A stretch of 64,000 bases of DNA from Phellopilus nigrolimitatus (Eukaryota > Basidiomycota > Agaricomycetes > Hymenochaetales > Hymenochaetaceae), in contig JAJOHG010000049.1 of the NCBI GenBank assembly GCA_021029095.1, forward strand, positions 124,001 through 188,000, written 5' to 3'. The position numbers were made by a program, and so were the translations under genes. This document shows, piece after piece, positions 39,871 through 51,078 of this stretch. The notes under the pieces were generated by a model. It had not been told where the DNA came from, searched no databases, and saw only the letters and a list, made by a program, of their open reading frames with translations. How positions within the stretch are numbered: position 1 is the stretch's first letter; each line of letters begins with the position of its first letter.

Positions 39871-42800
39871 TTGTACACGTTTTCGGCCATCACGCCCCAA
39901 CCGCTTGTTCGTTTGATCCCCAACTTCGCACTCTCACTCGCACCCCCATCGTCTACCATCGCTCGCATCGTCATGTCCGCATCTACCACCTCCGACTCGC
40001 AATCAACGTTTTCCTTCGCTAAGCTCAATGACAGCAACTATGCGACATGGAAACTCGAAATGCGAGCTGCTCTCCAAGCCAAGACTCTCTGGCGCATCGC
40101 TTCTGGCATTGCGACGAAACCATCAAAGGCAGAGGAGCAGGAGGCATGGGAGGAGAAATCGGAGCAAGCAGCCGGTTTCATCTACGGAAAACTCGAGCAT
40201 GGCATGCAGATCCTGGTTCAGGACGACTTGGATAACCCAGTGGAGATGCTGAAGAAGCTGAAGGAGCTCAACCAGCAGGACAATGCGGCGTCGCGTTTCA
40301 TTGCCTATGACGAGTTCTTCAGCATTGCCAAAGCCGAGGACGAGTCGCTTACTGCTCTCACTGCTCGCGTTGAAGAGTCGTTGCACAAGCTCAGGAATGC
40401 GCGCAGCTCTAAGCTCACCCTTGTCCAATTTGAGGACGAGCTTGCGTCCATGTGTCTTATTCGCGCTCTCCCAGACGAGTACAAAGCTTTTCGATCTGCC
40501 CTCCTTCTCATGCCTACCTTCACCCTCGAGACGGTCAAGAAGGCGTTCTTGCAGGAGCAGAAAGCCAGTGGCCCTCGTGCTGCAGACTCTGCACTCGCTC
40601 TCAAGGCCTCTGCTCCACCCTCCAAATCGACTTCATCGTCCTCCTCCTCGTCTCAGCCTCTTGTCTGCGATTTCTGCGGCATGAAGAACCACCTTGAAGC
40701 AACTTGCTACAAGCGTCGTGATGCGATGAAGGAGTTGAAGGACAAGAAGAAGAGGGGAGGCAAGGCAAAGGCCAATGCGGCGCAGGAGGATACAGAGTCG
40801 ACTCAGTCTGCTGAGTTTGCTGGCAATGCAAGTACCCATGACTTCACCAATCCCAACTCGCCCCTCCTCTCTGATGCAGGATCTGACTGGATTGTTGATA
40901 CAGGCGCCACTTGCCACATGACACCTCATCGTCATTGGTTCAACCAGTATACCCCCAATCGCACACCCATCCGCCTCGCCAACAACGACGTTATTTACTC
41001 AGTTGGAATGGGGACTGTCCGCTTTCAACCAGTGGTCAATGGAAAGAAGGGTCGTCTGCTAGAGTTTGAGCGCGTTCTTCATGTACCAGATCTCAGAAAC
41101 AATCTCCTCTCAGTCCTGTATTTAACTCGTATCAAATCCTACATTGTCACTATCAAGTCTGATCAGATTCTCTTTCGTCGCAACGGCACTCTCCTCTTCA
41201 CTGCTGCAATCAACACCAACTACGCCGCGTTCCTCAATGGACAAGTTGTGCCCATGACCCAATTCTCTGGCATGGTTAGCACCTGTCCACTCGACTTAAC
41301 GCTTTGGCATCGTCGTTTTGCGCACTTGAATCATGGGGATGTCAAAAGACTGATTGATCATGACATGGTTAAGGGGATTACTGTGAAGTCTATGGAGTCG
41401 CCTGACCCAATCTGCGAGCCTTGCATTGCAGGCAAGCAGCATAGGTCGAATGTCTCAAGACTTGCATCCCATCGCTCTACTGGTCTGTTGCAGCTGGTCC
41501 ACTCTGATGTGCATGGCCCTCTGCCAGTTCAAACTCGGCATGGTTATCGTTACTGGATCACATTCATTGATGATTACAGTCGGCGCTGGGGAGTCATACC
41601 TCTTAAGAAGAAAAGCGATGCATTTGACGCTTTCAAGCGCTACAAAGCACATGCAGAGAACCAGCTCAACCTGAAGATCAAAGCGACGCGCGATGACAAG
41701 GGAGGAGAATACATGCCCAAGGCATGGGAGCAATTCTGCATTTCTGAAGGGATTCACCGGCAACACACTGTTCGTGATGAACCCCACCAGAATGGAGTAG
41801 CTGAGCGCGCTAATCGCACTTTGGCTGAGGGGATTACCACTATGCTGAACGAAGCACACCTACCTGCCAGTTTCTGGTGGGATGCGGTCAATGCTTTTGT
41901 TCATGTGCACAATCGCTCTCCTACTTCTGCTGTTCAGGGCAAGACGCCCTATGAGCTGTGGCACAATTCCAAGCCGGATGTGTCGCATTTTCGAGTATTT
42001 GGCTGCACCTCCTATGTGCATGTCAAGAAAGATATGCGCAAACAGCTCCAGTCACACACGCAGAAATGCTCCTTCATTGGTTACCCTGAGAACTACAAAG
42101 GCTGGATATTCTGGAACTCCATAACGCGCAAAGAGGTCATTAGTGACTCTGCTCAGTTTGATGAGCGCGTGTTCCCTGGAAATACCAGGTCTCCTGTTGA
42201 CTTAAGGGTTCCAACTCCTCCAGAGGCTACAGCTGTGCCGGAACAAGGGGGAGATGGCGATGTGGATGATGTTCCGCCACTTCCTTTGCCTGCTAATCCA
42301 CCAGCTCCTCCTCCTCCTCGTCCTGACACTCCTCCTCCTCGTCCTCCACCAGCTCCAGTCACTCCTCCCTTTCGTCCTGCACCACCTCCGGTGACTCCAA
42401 CTCGGCCTGCTGTAAAGCGCGAGCGAGCACCATCTGATGTCCCTCCTGACCCTCCTGTATCCTCTCCCTCTGCTCACCCTCCTCCTGCGAAACGACCTAA
42501 GGAACCTCCTACTCCCACTCCTGCACCTGAGTCTACTCCTGCACCTGAAGCGCCTTCCTGGCCTTCAACATCCTGGCGCCCTCAGCCGCGTCCTTTGCAT
42601 GGGTACAGAGATGCAGTGACTAATCCACTTGCAGATTATCCAGGTCGTCGCATTCCTAGGGCTCCAGCTGCACCAGCACCAGCAGCAGCACCTACACCTG
42701 AGCCTGTGATTGAGCGCAGTGACGAGTTAGACATCATGTCTGAGGATGAGATGCAGGCTGAGGCACTTATGTTTGCTGGGCTTATGGACTTTGGGGCAAA

Positions 42801-44478
42801 TGCGGCACTTGAGGACTGCTACATCAGTTTTGAGGACGCACACAATCATGTGTTGAAGTCTACAAACTGCTTTGAGCATGTCTTCTCTGCGGAGGTGCGC
42901 ACCCAGTATGGTCCTGAGCCGGTACACTGGAGAGACATCAAAGGACGTCCTGACGCTTCCCTTTGGGAACAGGCTGCAATGGACGAGTTTATCAGTCTTG
43001 TTGAGAATGGCACCTTCACCCCAGTCAGACTTCCTACTGGTCGTAAGACCATTGGCTGTCGGTGGGTGTTCAAACTCAAGCGCAAGGCAGATGGCTCAGT
43101 GGACAGGCATAAGGCACGATTGGTGGCAAAGGGCTACTCACAGCGTCCTGGCTTAGAGTTTGCACAGGTGTTTGCTCCTACTGCCAAGTGGGCTGCACTT
43201 CGCGCTATACTGGCCTTGGCTGCAATTGAGGACCTGGAGTTGTTCAGCATTGACATCTCCACTGCGTTCCTCAATGGTGACTTGGATCATGACGTCTACA
43301 TGGATCAGCCAGAAGGGTTTGAAGAGTACTATGGCGCCGGTTTTGTGCTTAAGCTCGCTAAGGCGATCTATGGTCTTAAGCAAGCTGGGCGCCAATGGCA
43401 CAAGAAACTCGACTCTGTGTTGAAGGGCATGGGCTTCTCTTTGGTTCGCTGCGACAACAGCATTTGGGTCTACAGACGCGACGATGTGCGCATCATCATT
43501 CCAGTCTATGTGGATGACATGACTATTGCTGCAAAGTCGAAGGAGCAATTCTTGTTTGTCAAGCGCGAACTTGAAAAGCACTTCAAACTGCGCGACCTCG
43601 GCCCTACCTCCTTCCTGCTTGGCGTCCATATTGAGAGAGACCGCTCAATCCGATCCCTATCCCTGTCTCAGCGCCAGTACATCACTGACTTACTTGAGCG
43701 CTTTGAAATGGCTGGATGCGGCGAGGTTTCTACTCCATTGCCAGAAGGCCATCGTCTCAGCAAGTCCATGGGTCCCCTCACTCCAGAAGAGATCGCATTC
43801 ATGAAGACTGTCCCCTACAGGCAGCTGATTGGTGCACTCATGTATCTGGCTGTGGCAACGCGTCCTGACATCTCCTATGCGGTTGGACTTCTTGCGCGCT
43901 TCAGTTCTAATCCTGGTCCTGCTCACTGGAAGGCTGCAAAGCACTTGTGTCGTTACCTTCAGGGTACCAAAGACATGAAGTTGACTTATGCGCCTGACAA
44001 GAACTCGTCTGAATTGTTCACCACATTCACTGACGCGGACCATGGAGGGGATGAGGATGACAGGCGCTCTACAAGCGGCCTGGTGGTTAAGATGGGAACT
44101 GGTGCTATCAGCTGGGCTAGTCGTCTTCAGACTATTGTGACACTCTCCACCACTGAAGCGGAATACATCTCTGCTGTCCAGGGTGGTCAGGAGATTATGT
44201 GGTTGCGCAACTTGTTCTCTGAATTTGGCTATGAGTTCAATGCGCCTTCCACACTCTATGTGGACAACCAATCTGCCCTTGCTGTTGCCAGGAACCCTGA
44301 ACACCATGGACGGATGAAGCACCTGGACTTGCGGCACTATTGGCTGCGCGATGTGGTTGAGTCGGGTCTTATTGACATTCGCTATCTCCCCACCAAGTCT
44401 ATGCCGGCTGACATCATGACCAAGGCGCTTGGACGCGTGAAGGTGATTGAGATGCGTGGTATGCTGGGTCTTCTGTGA
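39871..44478 (+). CDS. Copia A Gag-Pol polyprotein, intact (1535 codons; start probably at 39973)
   Basis: One uninterrupted frame. The first 34 codons lie in leader-like sequence; MSASTTSDSQSTFSFAKLND at 39973 is the likelier start. Gag (UBN2-like) has the zinc knuckle C266-x2-C269-x4-H274-x4-C279. Protease DTG is at 343-345, then the HHCC GAG-pre-integrase region (WHRRFAHLNHG ... CEPCIAGKQH). Integrase acidic triad is D546, D609, E645 (D-x35-E), followed by a Pro-rich linker (about 790-930). RT has YVDD at 1213-1216, and RNase H follows (TDADHGG, STTEAEYISA, YVDNQSA). Gene order PR-INT-RT-RH is Ty1/copia. All catalytic residues are present, so it may be active and could supply proteins to the derivatives. 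Confidence 0.96.
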   Translation: MYTFSAITPQPLVRLIPNFALSLAPPSSTIARIVMSASTTSDSQSTFSFAKLNDSNYATWKLEMRAALQAKTLWRIASGIATKPSKAEEQEAWEEKSEQAAGFIYGKLEHGMQILVQDDLDNPVEMLKKLKELNQQDNAASRFIAYDEFFSIAKAEDESLTALTARVEESLHKLRNARSSKLTLVQFEDELASMCLIRALPDEYKAFRSALLLMPTFTLETVKKAFLQEQKASGPRAADSALALKASAPPSKSTSSSSSSSQPLVCDFCGMKNHLEATCYKRRDAMKELKDKKKRGGKAKANAAQEDTESTQSAEFAGNASTHDFTNPNSPLLSDAGSDWIVDTGATCHMTPHRHWFNQYTPNRTPIRLANNDVIYSVGMGTVRFQPVVNGKKGRLLEFERVLHVPDLRNNLLSVLYLTRIKSYIVTIKSDQILFRRNGTLLFTAAINTNYAAFLNGQVVPMTQFSGMVSTCPLDLTLWHRRFAHLNHGDVKRLIDHDMVKGITVKSMESPDPICEPCIAGKQHRSNVSRLASHRSTGLLQLVHSDVHGPLPVQTRHGYRYWITFIDDYSRRWGVIPLKKKSDAFDAFKRYKAHAENQLNLKIKATRDDKGGEYMPKAWEQFCISEGIHRQHTVRDEPHQNGVAERANRTLAEGITTMLNEAHLPASFWWDAVNAFVHVHNRSPTSAVQGKTPYELWHNSKPDVSHFRVFGCTSYVHVKKDMRKQLQSHTQKCSFIGYPENYKGWIFWNSITRKEVISDSAQFDERVFPGNTRSPVDLRVPTPPEATAVPEQGGDGDVDDVPPLPLPANPPAPPPPRPDTPPPRPPPAPVTPPFRPAPPPVTPTRPAVKRERAPSDVPPDPPVSSPSAHPPPAKRPKEPPTPTPAPESTPAPEAPSWPSTSWRPQPRPLHGYRDAVTNPLADYPGRRIPRAPAAPAPAAAPTPEPVIERSDELDIMSEDEMQAEALMFAGLMDFGANAALEDCYISFEDAHNHVLKSTNCFEHVFSAEVRTQYGPEPVHWRDIKGRPDASLWEQAAMDEFISLVENGTFTPVRLPTGRKTIGCRWVFKLKRKADGSVDRHKARLVAKGYSQRPGLEFAQVFAPTAKWAALRAILALAAIEDLELFSIDISTAFLNGDLDHDVYMDQPEGFEEYYGAGFVLKLAKAIYGLKQAGRQWHKKLDSVLKGMGFSLVRCDNSIWVYRRDDVRIIIPVYVDDMTIAAKSKEQFLFVKRELEKHFKLRDLGPTSFLLGVHIERDRSIRSLSLSQRQYITDLLERFEMAGCGEVSTPLPEGHRLSKSMGPLTPEEIAFMKTVPYRQLIGALMYLAVATRPDISYAVGLLARFSSNPGPAHWKAAKHLCRYLQGTKDMKLTYAPDKNSSELFTTFTDADHGGDEDDRRSTSGLVVKMGTGAISWASRLQTIVTLSTTEAEYISAVQGGQEIMWLRNLFSEFGYEFNAPSTLYVDNQSALAVARNPEHHGRMKHLDLRHYWLRDVVESGLIDIRYLPTKSMPADIMTKALGRVKVIEMRGMLGLL

Positions 44479-44506
44479 TTGACAGGCGTGTCAGATCAGG
44501 GGGGAG

Positions 44507-44784
44507 TATTGGATATAGTATGATCTTGGACACTTTTATTCCTTTTATTATTTTGCGTACCGGGTGACTTGAACTCCTGACTTGTTGTTCTGCGTCACCT
44601 GACATGTTGATGTATTATGTAATGCTTCCCTTGAAGCGGCAGAGTCCATGGATGGTGCTCTCTATCTTTTGCACTCATCCATTGGACTCAGGCATGTTTA
44701 GTTTCCATAATATATTATCTTTTGCACTCATCCATTGGACTCAGGTCACTGTCTGTGTTTGTTGTGAGACCACTCCGCCTCACA
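44507..44784 (+). mobile_element. Copia A LTR shared by full-length element (3') and derivative copy 3 (5')
   Basis: Preceded by the polypurine tract AGGGGGGAG (44498-44506) and followed directly by derivative sequence CCGTTCTCCC. No target duplication surrounds the full-length element, so the head-to-tail array arose by recombination between LTRs. Confidence 0.92.
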
Positions 44785-46031
44785 CCGTTCTCCCTCTGTG
44801 TCGCGTTTTGCGCGGTTTGCCAGCTCTGGTACCTGACAGTTCAGACCCATTTCATTCCATTTGGTTGTTGTTGGATCAGATAGTCTATTGGTTGTGAAGC
44901 TCGACTGCAGGGCCTTAGTTTGCCCTTTGTGACGCTCTTTTGAGTGTTTACTTAAGCCTAGAGCCTCTCTCAACCAGCGGTGCCTGCGGAGTCTTAACAG
45001 ACTGACAGACCAGCACTGTCTTGCGATGATTCTGTGTATACCTCGATCATTTTGGGTGTTTGGAATCTGTTTAACTTGTATTGACCTGATATCTGCAAAT
45101 CGCGTAATTCGGCTTGTACACGTTTTTGGCCATCACGCTCCAACCGCTTGTCCGTTTGATCCCCAACTTCGCACTCTCACTCGCACCACCATCGTCTACC
45201 ATCGCTCCCATCGCCATGTCCGCATCTACCACCTCCGACTCGCAATCGACATTTTCCTTCGCTAAGCTCAATGACAGCAACTATGCGACATGGAAACTCG
45301 AAATGCGAGCTGCTCTCCAAGCCAAGACTCTCTGGCGCATCGCTTCTGGCATTGCGACGAAACCATCAAAGGCAGAGGAGCAGGAGGCATGGGAGGAGAA
45401 ATCGGAGCAAGCAGCCGGTTTCATCTACGGAAAACTCGAGCATGGCATGCAGATCCTGGTTCAGGACGATTTGGGTAACCCAGTGGAGATGCTGAAGAAG
45501 CTGAAGGAGCTCAACCAGCAGGACAATGCGGCGTCGCGTTTTATTGCCTATGACGAGTTCTTCAGCATTGCCAAAGCTGAAGACGAGTCGCTCACTGCAC
45601 TCACTGCTCACGTTGAGGAGTCGTTGCACAAGCTCAGGAATGCGCGCAGCTCTAAGCTCACCCTTGAGAAGTTTGAGGATGAGCTTGCGTCCATATTGAG
45701 AGAGACCGCTCAATCCGATCCCTATCCCTATCTCAGCGCCAGTACATCACTGACTTACTTGAGCGCTTTGAAATGGCTGGATGCGGCGAGGTTTCCACTC
45801 CACTACCAGAAGGCCATCGTCTCAGCAAGTCCATGGGTCCCCTCACTCCAGAAGAGATCGCATTCATGAAGACTGTCCCCTACAGGCAGCTGATTGGTGC
45901 ACTCATGTATCTGGCTGTGGCAACGCGTCCTGACATCTCCTATGCGGTTGGACTTCTTGCGCGCTTCAGTTCTAATCCTGGTCCTGCTCACTGGAAGGCT
46001 GCTAAGCACTTGTGTCGTTACCTTCAAGGTA

Positions 46032-46036
46032 CCAAA
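46032..46036. repeat. Target duplication of copia B (left)
   Basis: CCAAA, repeated at 51079-51083. The uninterrupted site (TACCAAAGACATG) is seen in derivative copy 1 and in the full-length element. Confidence 0.9.
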
Positions 46037-46346
46037 TGTTGAAGATAGAGTACGGCACGCGTGACAAAGCAGCTCGCGTGTCGGTGGCAACAATTTTGTT
46101 TATTTGTTTATTTGTTTCCTTTTTCGTAAAATAGCCGAGCGGCTGACTACAAGTAAATTTTACTGACTATATGCGCACCTCAGTCTTGTACCGTCTAGAC
46201 TGAGGTGAGCGCTCCGTTGTATCTCGATTAGATTTCACTTCATTTCTGACTACCTGTAATTAGCCGGACTTCTTTGCAGGTAGTTATCTAAATAAAGAGT
46301 CTTGTACCGTCTAGACTGAGCCGGACTTCTTTGCAGTTTTTCATTA
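46037..46346 (+). mobile_element. 5' LTR of copia B (310 bp)
   Basis: TGTTGAAGATAG...TTTTTCATTA. Contains the inverted pair CTCAGTCT...AGACTGAG around a TGTACCGTC spacer. Reads identical to the 3' LTR by eye. Confidence 0.93.
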
Positions 46347-46363
46347 GGTTATGAGCCTTGCGC
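46347..46363 (+). promoter_or_regulatory. Primer-binding site of copia B
   Basis: GGTTATGAGCCTTGCGC abuts the LTR, the same half initiator-tRNA site as families A and G. Confidence 0.8.
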
Positions 46364-46410
46364 CCTGAACCACTGCGAAGGATACTACGGAGTTACGGTA
46401 CTAAAAGTGT

Positions 46411-49400
46411 ATGCACACTAGACTCACTAGAGGACAACGAGCGACCCTAGGTTTACGGGTTGAAGACGATCCAGGCTATATCGAGTATATCGAGGGATCG
46501 GTACCGAAGAAAGCTCGCGAAACCGCAGTACCTGAGTCAGAGTACGAGAGCGCGGAAGACGGAGACGTCGAGAGTGAATTAGAAGGTCAGGGTCACATCG
46601 TAGAGAAGAGTGCACCTTTCCCACCAGGTTACGGTCCAGAAACAGCTAAGCCCCCTAGCTCCATCATTTCCAAACCACCTTTAGTCGCTATGTCGGGTCA
46701 GGATCAGGGAACGTCTATTCAGACCCTGTCCGATGACAGCAAACTCAAAGCCAACGGAGAGAATTTCTTTCCGTGGAAGGCCGTGATCGAGATGATTCTC
46801 GAGTCAAAAAGCCTATTTGGTTACGTAGATGGCACGATTCCCGAACCCAAGACGTCCGATTCTGATTTCAGCACCGCACATCCGATATGGAAGAACAAAA
46901 ATAGTCGGGCGCTTGCGCATATCGGGCTCAATATAGACATGACCCTCGTTGCCGAGCATCCGACTAAGCAGGCAAAGGACCTTTGGAATGCCCTAGACGG
47001 CCGCTTCGGAAAACAAAATGTGATGGCAAAGTCGCTAGCCAATGCCAACCTACGATCAAAACGGATCGGGCCGTCAGAAAGGATGGACGCGCACATCCAA
47101 GAGCTCAGGAAGCGCCGTGCCACGCTTATTAATGCCGGCGGAACACTCGCAAACGAGGAATGGCTAATGGTGATTCTCGGATCTCTCGCCGGAGATTGGG
47201 ATTCGTTCTCAATGCTAGGTCACACAATGACGGACCCTGAAGCCATGATCAAGATATTAGAAGTCCACCAAGTTAAGCTTGATATGGACAAGGGGCAACG
47301 CAAAGCGTCTTCGTTGGAGACGGCAATGCGGACCAATACTCAGGGCAGGCCCCAGGGACGCGGTCGGACGGGCATAATCTGTTGGAATTGTAACGAGCGC
47401 GGTCACGTTCAAGCCGTATGCACCAAGCCAAAAAAGGATGCTACGGCGGCTGGGAGTGGAAAGGAGGCCGCTAACGTAGCGACTCCCGCGGAGAAAACGT
47501 CGGAGAAACCAGATTCACAATCGGAGAGCGCGAATCTTGCGGCCGCCGCTCCCCAGAAGACTTTTGCGCTCCAAACGGGTCTACCCGCACTCAGGGACGA
47601 CGCTTGGCTAATGGACTCGGGAGCTTCGTCTCATATGGCGAAACACCGCTTTGAATTCACAGACTACCAAGTGATCGAGCCGTTTGTCATCAGCACGGCA
47701 CAGAAGGGCGGATCTCTCCAGGCGATCGGGCGGGGAACCATCGTTGCTAAGTTCATACACAAGGGAGTAGTGACCGAAGTGGCAATTTCCGGAGTCCTTC
47801 ACACGCCTGACATCGAGATGAGCCTCATGTCCGTTTCTAAGCTTACTGCATCCGGAGTGAACGTCAATTTCACAAACGGCCGATGCTACCTTAATCGAGA
47901 TGGGATGACATTTGGTTTCGGAAATCAGATTCAAAACCTATACCATTTACGGATGGCTGTCAATCACGAATCGGCTCGCTTAGTGACTTCGGAGAAGGAA
48001 AAGCGGCAATCGCTTCAAATCTGGCACGAACGTTTCGCCCATGCCGGTATGGACAAACTTCTGTCAATGGCGGAAACCGGAGCGGTGTCGGGATTGGAAA
48101 TCGTCCACCGGAAAGACCATCACGCTTCATGTGAAGGGTGTACCCTTGGGAAGCTTCCTGCCGTTAGCGCGCCCTCCCGTCCTGATCAGTCACGCAAACC
48201 CGGTGATGTAATTCACGCGGACATTGAGTACATGATTGATCGCTCCTTCGGCGGCGCGATCTACTCGCTAAAATTCACCGATGCCGCTAGCGGCTACCTT
48301 TTTCAGTTCGCGTTGAAGGATAAATCGGGTCAGACCATCTTAGAAAAGTGGCGAGAAGTCGTGGCGTTCATTAAAACTCAATTTGACGTGACAGTGCGCG
48401 CGCTTCATACCGACAACGGGACCGAATTTGTCAATGCCGACATGAATACTTACAATGTCGAACGCGGCATAGCTCATCGTCTTACGGCGCCGCATCGGCA
48501 TGAGCAAAACGGTCTAGCCGAACGAATGAATCGGACAGGGGCTGATGCCGTTCGTTCCATGCTTCAAACGGCTAACCTGCCGCGCGCTTACTGGGCCGAA
48601 GCCTACGCTTACTTCACGTACTGTCACAACCGCCTTCACTCCGCTTCTCTGGACCCTGGCAAAACTCCCTACGAAATCCTGTATAAGATGAAGCCGGACG
48701 TCGGCCATCTCCGTATCTTTGGATGTGTCGCTTACGTGCGGGTTGTCCCTGAACTCCGCAAGAAGCTTGATCCAAAGTCACTGCGCGGCATCTTTGTCGG
48801 AGTTCGTGAAGATGCAGCATGGAAGATTATGAATCCTGTCACTCGTGAAATTACGTTTTCTCGTGACGTCGTATTTGATGAACAGGGTCTCTTCATTCAG
48901 CGGAGGAACTCGCCAGCGGATTATATCGCCAATGATGAATCTGAGTCCGATCAATTGCCATTCCCTGTAGAGACGGAAGTCGATGAACCCGGATCAAATG
49001 TCGATCACATGCAGGTTAATCCTCGTCGATCCGGACGTTCCACTCGCCCTACCGAGCGTCGTGCAGCCGGTGATGAGCAGGAGTCCACGCTCTCTCACTT
49101 AGACCGTCCGCCCAGTGAAAATGAACGCGCAAATGCGTCCGTTGCACGGCGCGTAGTAGCTGGTATTTACATTCCTCGCTCCGCACACGAAGCTCTTTCC
49201 TCCCCGCAACGCGAGGAGTGGAAGAAACAAATGCAATACGAGCTTAGTAAGCTCGTGGGCATGGACGTGTGGACAATCATTCCTCGTCCCGAGGACGTTC
49301 ACGTGATTAAAGGCATGTGGGTTTACAATATCAAAGAGAATGCCGATGGAACTCTAGATTATCGCGCACGATGGGTCGCACGTGGCGATTCTCAGGTCCC

Positions 49401-50748
49401 GGGCCTCGAATTTGACGAGACTTTCGCTGCATCTGGTGATTATGTTGCAGCCAAAATTGTCATGGCGCTAAGCGCGGAAAACACGTCTGATCTCGTCACG
49501 ATCGACATCAACTCGGCTTACTTGCATAGCCCACTTGACGAGAAGAACCTCATCGTAGAATTTCCCACAGGCCTAATTGAATACGCTCCGACCGGCATCC
49601 AAGATCCTGTCTGTCATCTCGATCGCGCCTTATATGGACTACGTCAAGGAGCACGAGCCTGGGCCGACCATCTGTCAGGTCGTCTTGATGCCCACGGCTA
49701 TCGTAGATTGACGTGTGCTCCTAGCGTCTATCACCGCTCAGACGCCGAGGGGGAGACTATTGTGGCAACACATGTAGATGATTGCACTGCCGCATGTAGT
49801 TCGGCGTCTGCGGGGATTGAAGCCGACAGATTCAAAAGGGACATAGGGTCCGATTTTCAATTCAAGGAAAAATTTACGTCGCAACGGGCAATTCAATTGG
49901 GCTTGACAGTCGAAAAGAACACTAAAGAAGGTTGGGTCAAGATTTCAGCGCCGATCAAAATTAAACGCGCTCTAGAGAAGTATGGCCTAATCGACGCCAA
50001 TACAGTGAAAACTCCTATGGCACGTAATGCACTAACGATTTTCGAACGTGACGATTCGGAGGGTTTCGATTTCCCGCCTTGGCCGTTCTCGAGCCTCATT
50101 GGTGAACTGCTATTTCTGGCTACGGTTCTTAGGATTGACATCGCGCTAGCAGTAAACATACTAGCGCGATACCTACAGAAGCCTAAAGAGATTCATTGGA
50201 ATGCAGGAAAGCGCGTATTACGGTACCTAAAAGGGACTATTGAATTGGGAATCGTCTATCGAGGGGGAGCTACTTTGGTTAAACCGATCGGGTATTCTGA
50301 CTCCGACTGGGCCGGGGACCTCGGAGACAGGAAATCAATTGGTGGTTACGTGTTTATGCTCAATGGAGGTCCGATCAGTTGGAAGGCGAAGAAGCAGAAC
50401 GTGGTGGCAACGTCAACAGCGGAAGCGGAATATTTGGCCGCGTCTAATGCCACGCGTGAAGGGTTATGGTTGCGTAATTTCTTTGAAGAGATCGGACGCG
50501 GATTTGGCAAACACCCTATCAAAATTCACGTGGACAATCAGGCGGCCCTTCAGATGGCAGCTAACCCTGTTTTTCATTCTCGCACTAAACATATTGACAT
50601 TCCAGTTCATCACATCCGTGACGAAGTCAAAAAACACCGAATCGAGCTTATTCACGTCCGCGGCGATCAAAATCCCGCAGATCTGCTGACCAAGCCCCTT
50701 CCGCCGGGAGCCCATTGGGACTGTGTGGGGCTAATGGGAATGGCTTGA
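46411..50748 (+). CDS. Copia B Gag-Pol polyprotein, intact (1445 codons)
   Basis: Start MHTRLTRGQRATLGLRVEDD, 65 bp after the LTR. Gag (UBN2-like; FFPWKAVIEMILESKSLFGY) ends in the zinc knuckle C324-x2-C327-x4-H332-x4-C337. Protease DSG is at 402-404, then the HHCC region (WHERFAHAGMDKLLSM ... CEGCTLGKLP). Integrase triad is D604, D668, E704 (D-x35-E). The RT catalytic box is HVDD at 1121-1124 rather than YVDD, and RNase H is complete (YSDSDWAGDLGDRKSIGGYV, TAEAEYLAAS, HVDNQAA). No stops or frame changes. With identical LTRs and a clean target duplication it is the youngest insertion here and plausibly active. Its codon usage and sequence are distinct from copia A. Confidence 0.96.
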   Translation: MHTRLTRGQRATLGLRVEDDPGYIEYIEGSVPKKARETAVPESEYESAEDGDVESELEGQGHIVEKSAPFPPGYGPETAKPPSSIISKPPLVAMSGQDQGTSIQTLSDDSKLKANGENFFPWKAVIEMILESKSLFGYVDGTIPEPKTSDSDFSTAHPIWKNKNSRALAHIGLNIDMTLVAEHPTKQAKDLWNALDGRFGKQNVMAKSLANANLRSKRIGPSERMDAHIQELRKRRATLINAGGTLANEEWLMVILGSLAGDWDSFSMLGHTMTDPEAMIKILEVHQVKLDMDKGQRKASSLETAMRTNTQGRPQGRGRTGIICWNCNERGHVQAVCTKPKKDATAAGSGKEAANVATPAEKTSEKPDSQSESANLAAAAPQKTFALQTGLPALRDDAWLMDSGASSHMAKHRFEFTDYQVIEPFVISTAQKGGSLQAIGRGTIVAKFIHKGVVTEVAISGVLHTPDIEMSLMSVSKLTASGVNVNFTNGRCYLNRDGMTFGFGNQIQNLYHLRMAVNHESARLVTSEKEKRQSLQIWHERFAHAGMDKLLSMAETGAVSGLEIVHRKDHHASCEGCTLGKLPAVSAPSRPDQSRKPGDVIHADIEYMIDRSFGGAIYSLKFTDAASGYLFQFALKDKSGQTILEKWREVVAFIKTQFDVTVRALHTDNGTEFVNADMNTYNVERGIAHRLTAPHRHEQNGLAERMNRTGADAVRSMLQTANLPRAYWAEAYAYFTYCHNRLHSASLDPGKTPYEILYKMKPDVGHLRIFGCVAYVRVVPELRKKLDPKSLRGIFVGVREDAAWKIMNPVTREITFSRDVVFDEQGLFIQRRNSPADYIANDESESDQLPFPVETEVDEPGSNVDHMQVNPRRSGRSTRPTERRAAGDEQESTLSHLDRPPSENERANASVARRVVAGIYIPRSAHEALSSPQREEWKKQMQYELSKLVGMDVWTIIPRPEDVHVIKGMWVYNIKENADGTLDYRARWVARGDSQVPGLEFDETFAASGDYVAAKIVMALSAENTSDLVTIDINSAYLHSPLDEKNLIVEFPTGLIEYAPTGIQDPVCHLDRALYGLRQGARAWADHLSGRLDAHGYRRLTCAPSVYHRSDAEGETIVATHVDDCTAACSSASAGIEADRFKRDIGSDFQFKEKFTSQRAIQLGLTVEKNTKEGWVKISAPIKIKRALEKYGLIDANTVKTPMARNALTIFERDDSEGFDFPPWPFSSLIGELLFLATVLRIDIALAVNILARYLQKPKEIHWNAGKRVLRYLKGTIELGIVYRGGATLVKPIGYSDSDWAGDLGDRKSIGGYVFMLNGGPISWKAKKQNVVATSTAEAEYLAASNATREGLWLRNFFEEIGRGFGKHPIKIHVDNQAALQMAANPVFHSRTKHIDIPVHHIRDEVKKHRIELIHVRGDQNPADLLTKPLPPGAHWDCVGLMGMA

Positions 50749-50757
50749 CGTCGCGAG

Positions 50758-50768
50758 CTGAGGGGGAG
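50758..50768 (+). promoter_or_regulatory. Polypurine tract of copia B
   Basis: CTGAGGGGGAG immediately before the 3' LTR, the expected plus-strand primer. Confidence 0.8.
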
Positions 50769-51078
50769 TGTTGAAGATAGAGTACGGCACGCGTGACAAA
50801 GCAGCTCGCGTGTCGGTGGCAACAATTTTGTTTATTTGTTTATTTGTTTCCTTTTTCGTAAAATAGCCGAGCGGCTGACTACAAGTAAATTTTACTGACT
50901 ATATGCGCACCTCAGTCTTGTACCGTCTAGACTGAGGTGAGCGCTCCGTTGTATCTCGATTAGATTTCACTTCATTTCTGACTACCTGTAATTAGCCGGA
51001 CTTCTTTGCAGGTAGTTATCTAAATAAAGAGTCTTGTACCGTCTAGACTGAGCCGGACTTCTTTGCAGTTTTTCATTA
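50769..51078 (+). mobile_element. 3' LTR of copia B
   Basis: 310 bp, identical by eye to 46037-46346, followed by the CCAAA duplication. Confidence 0.93.
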
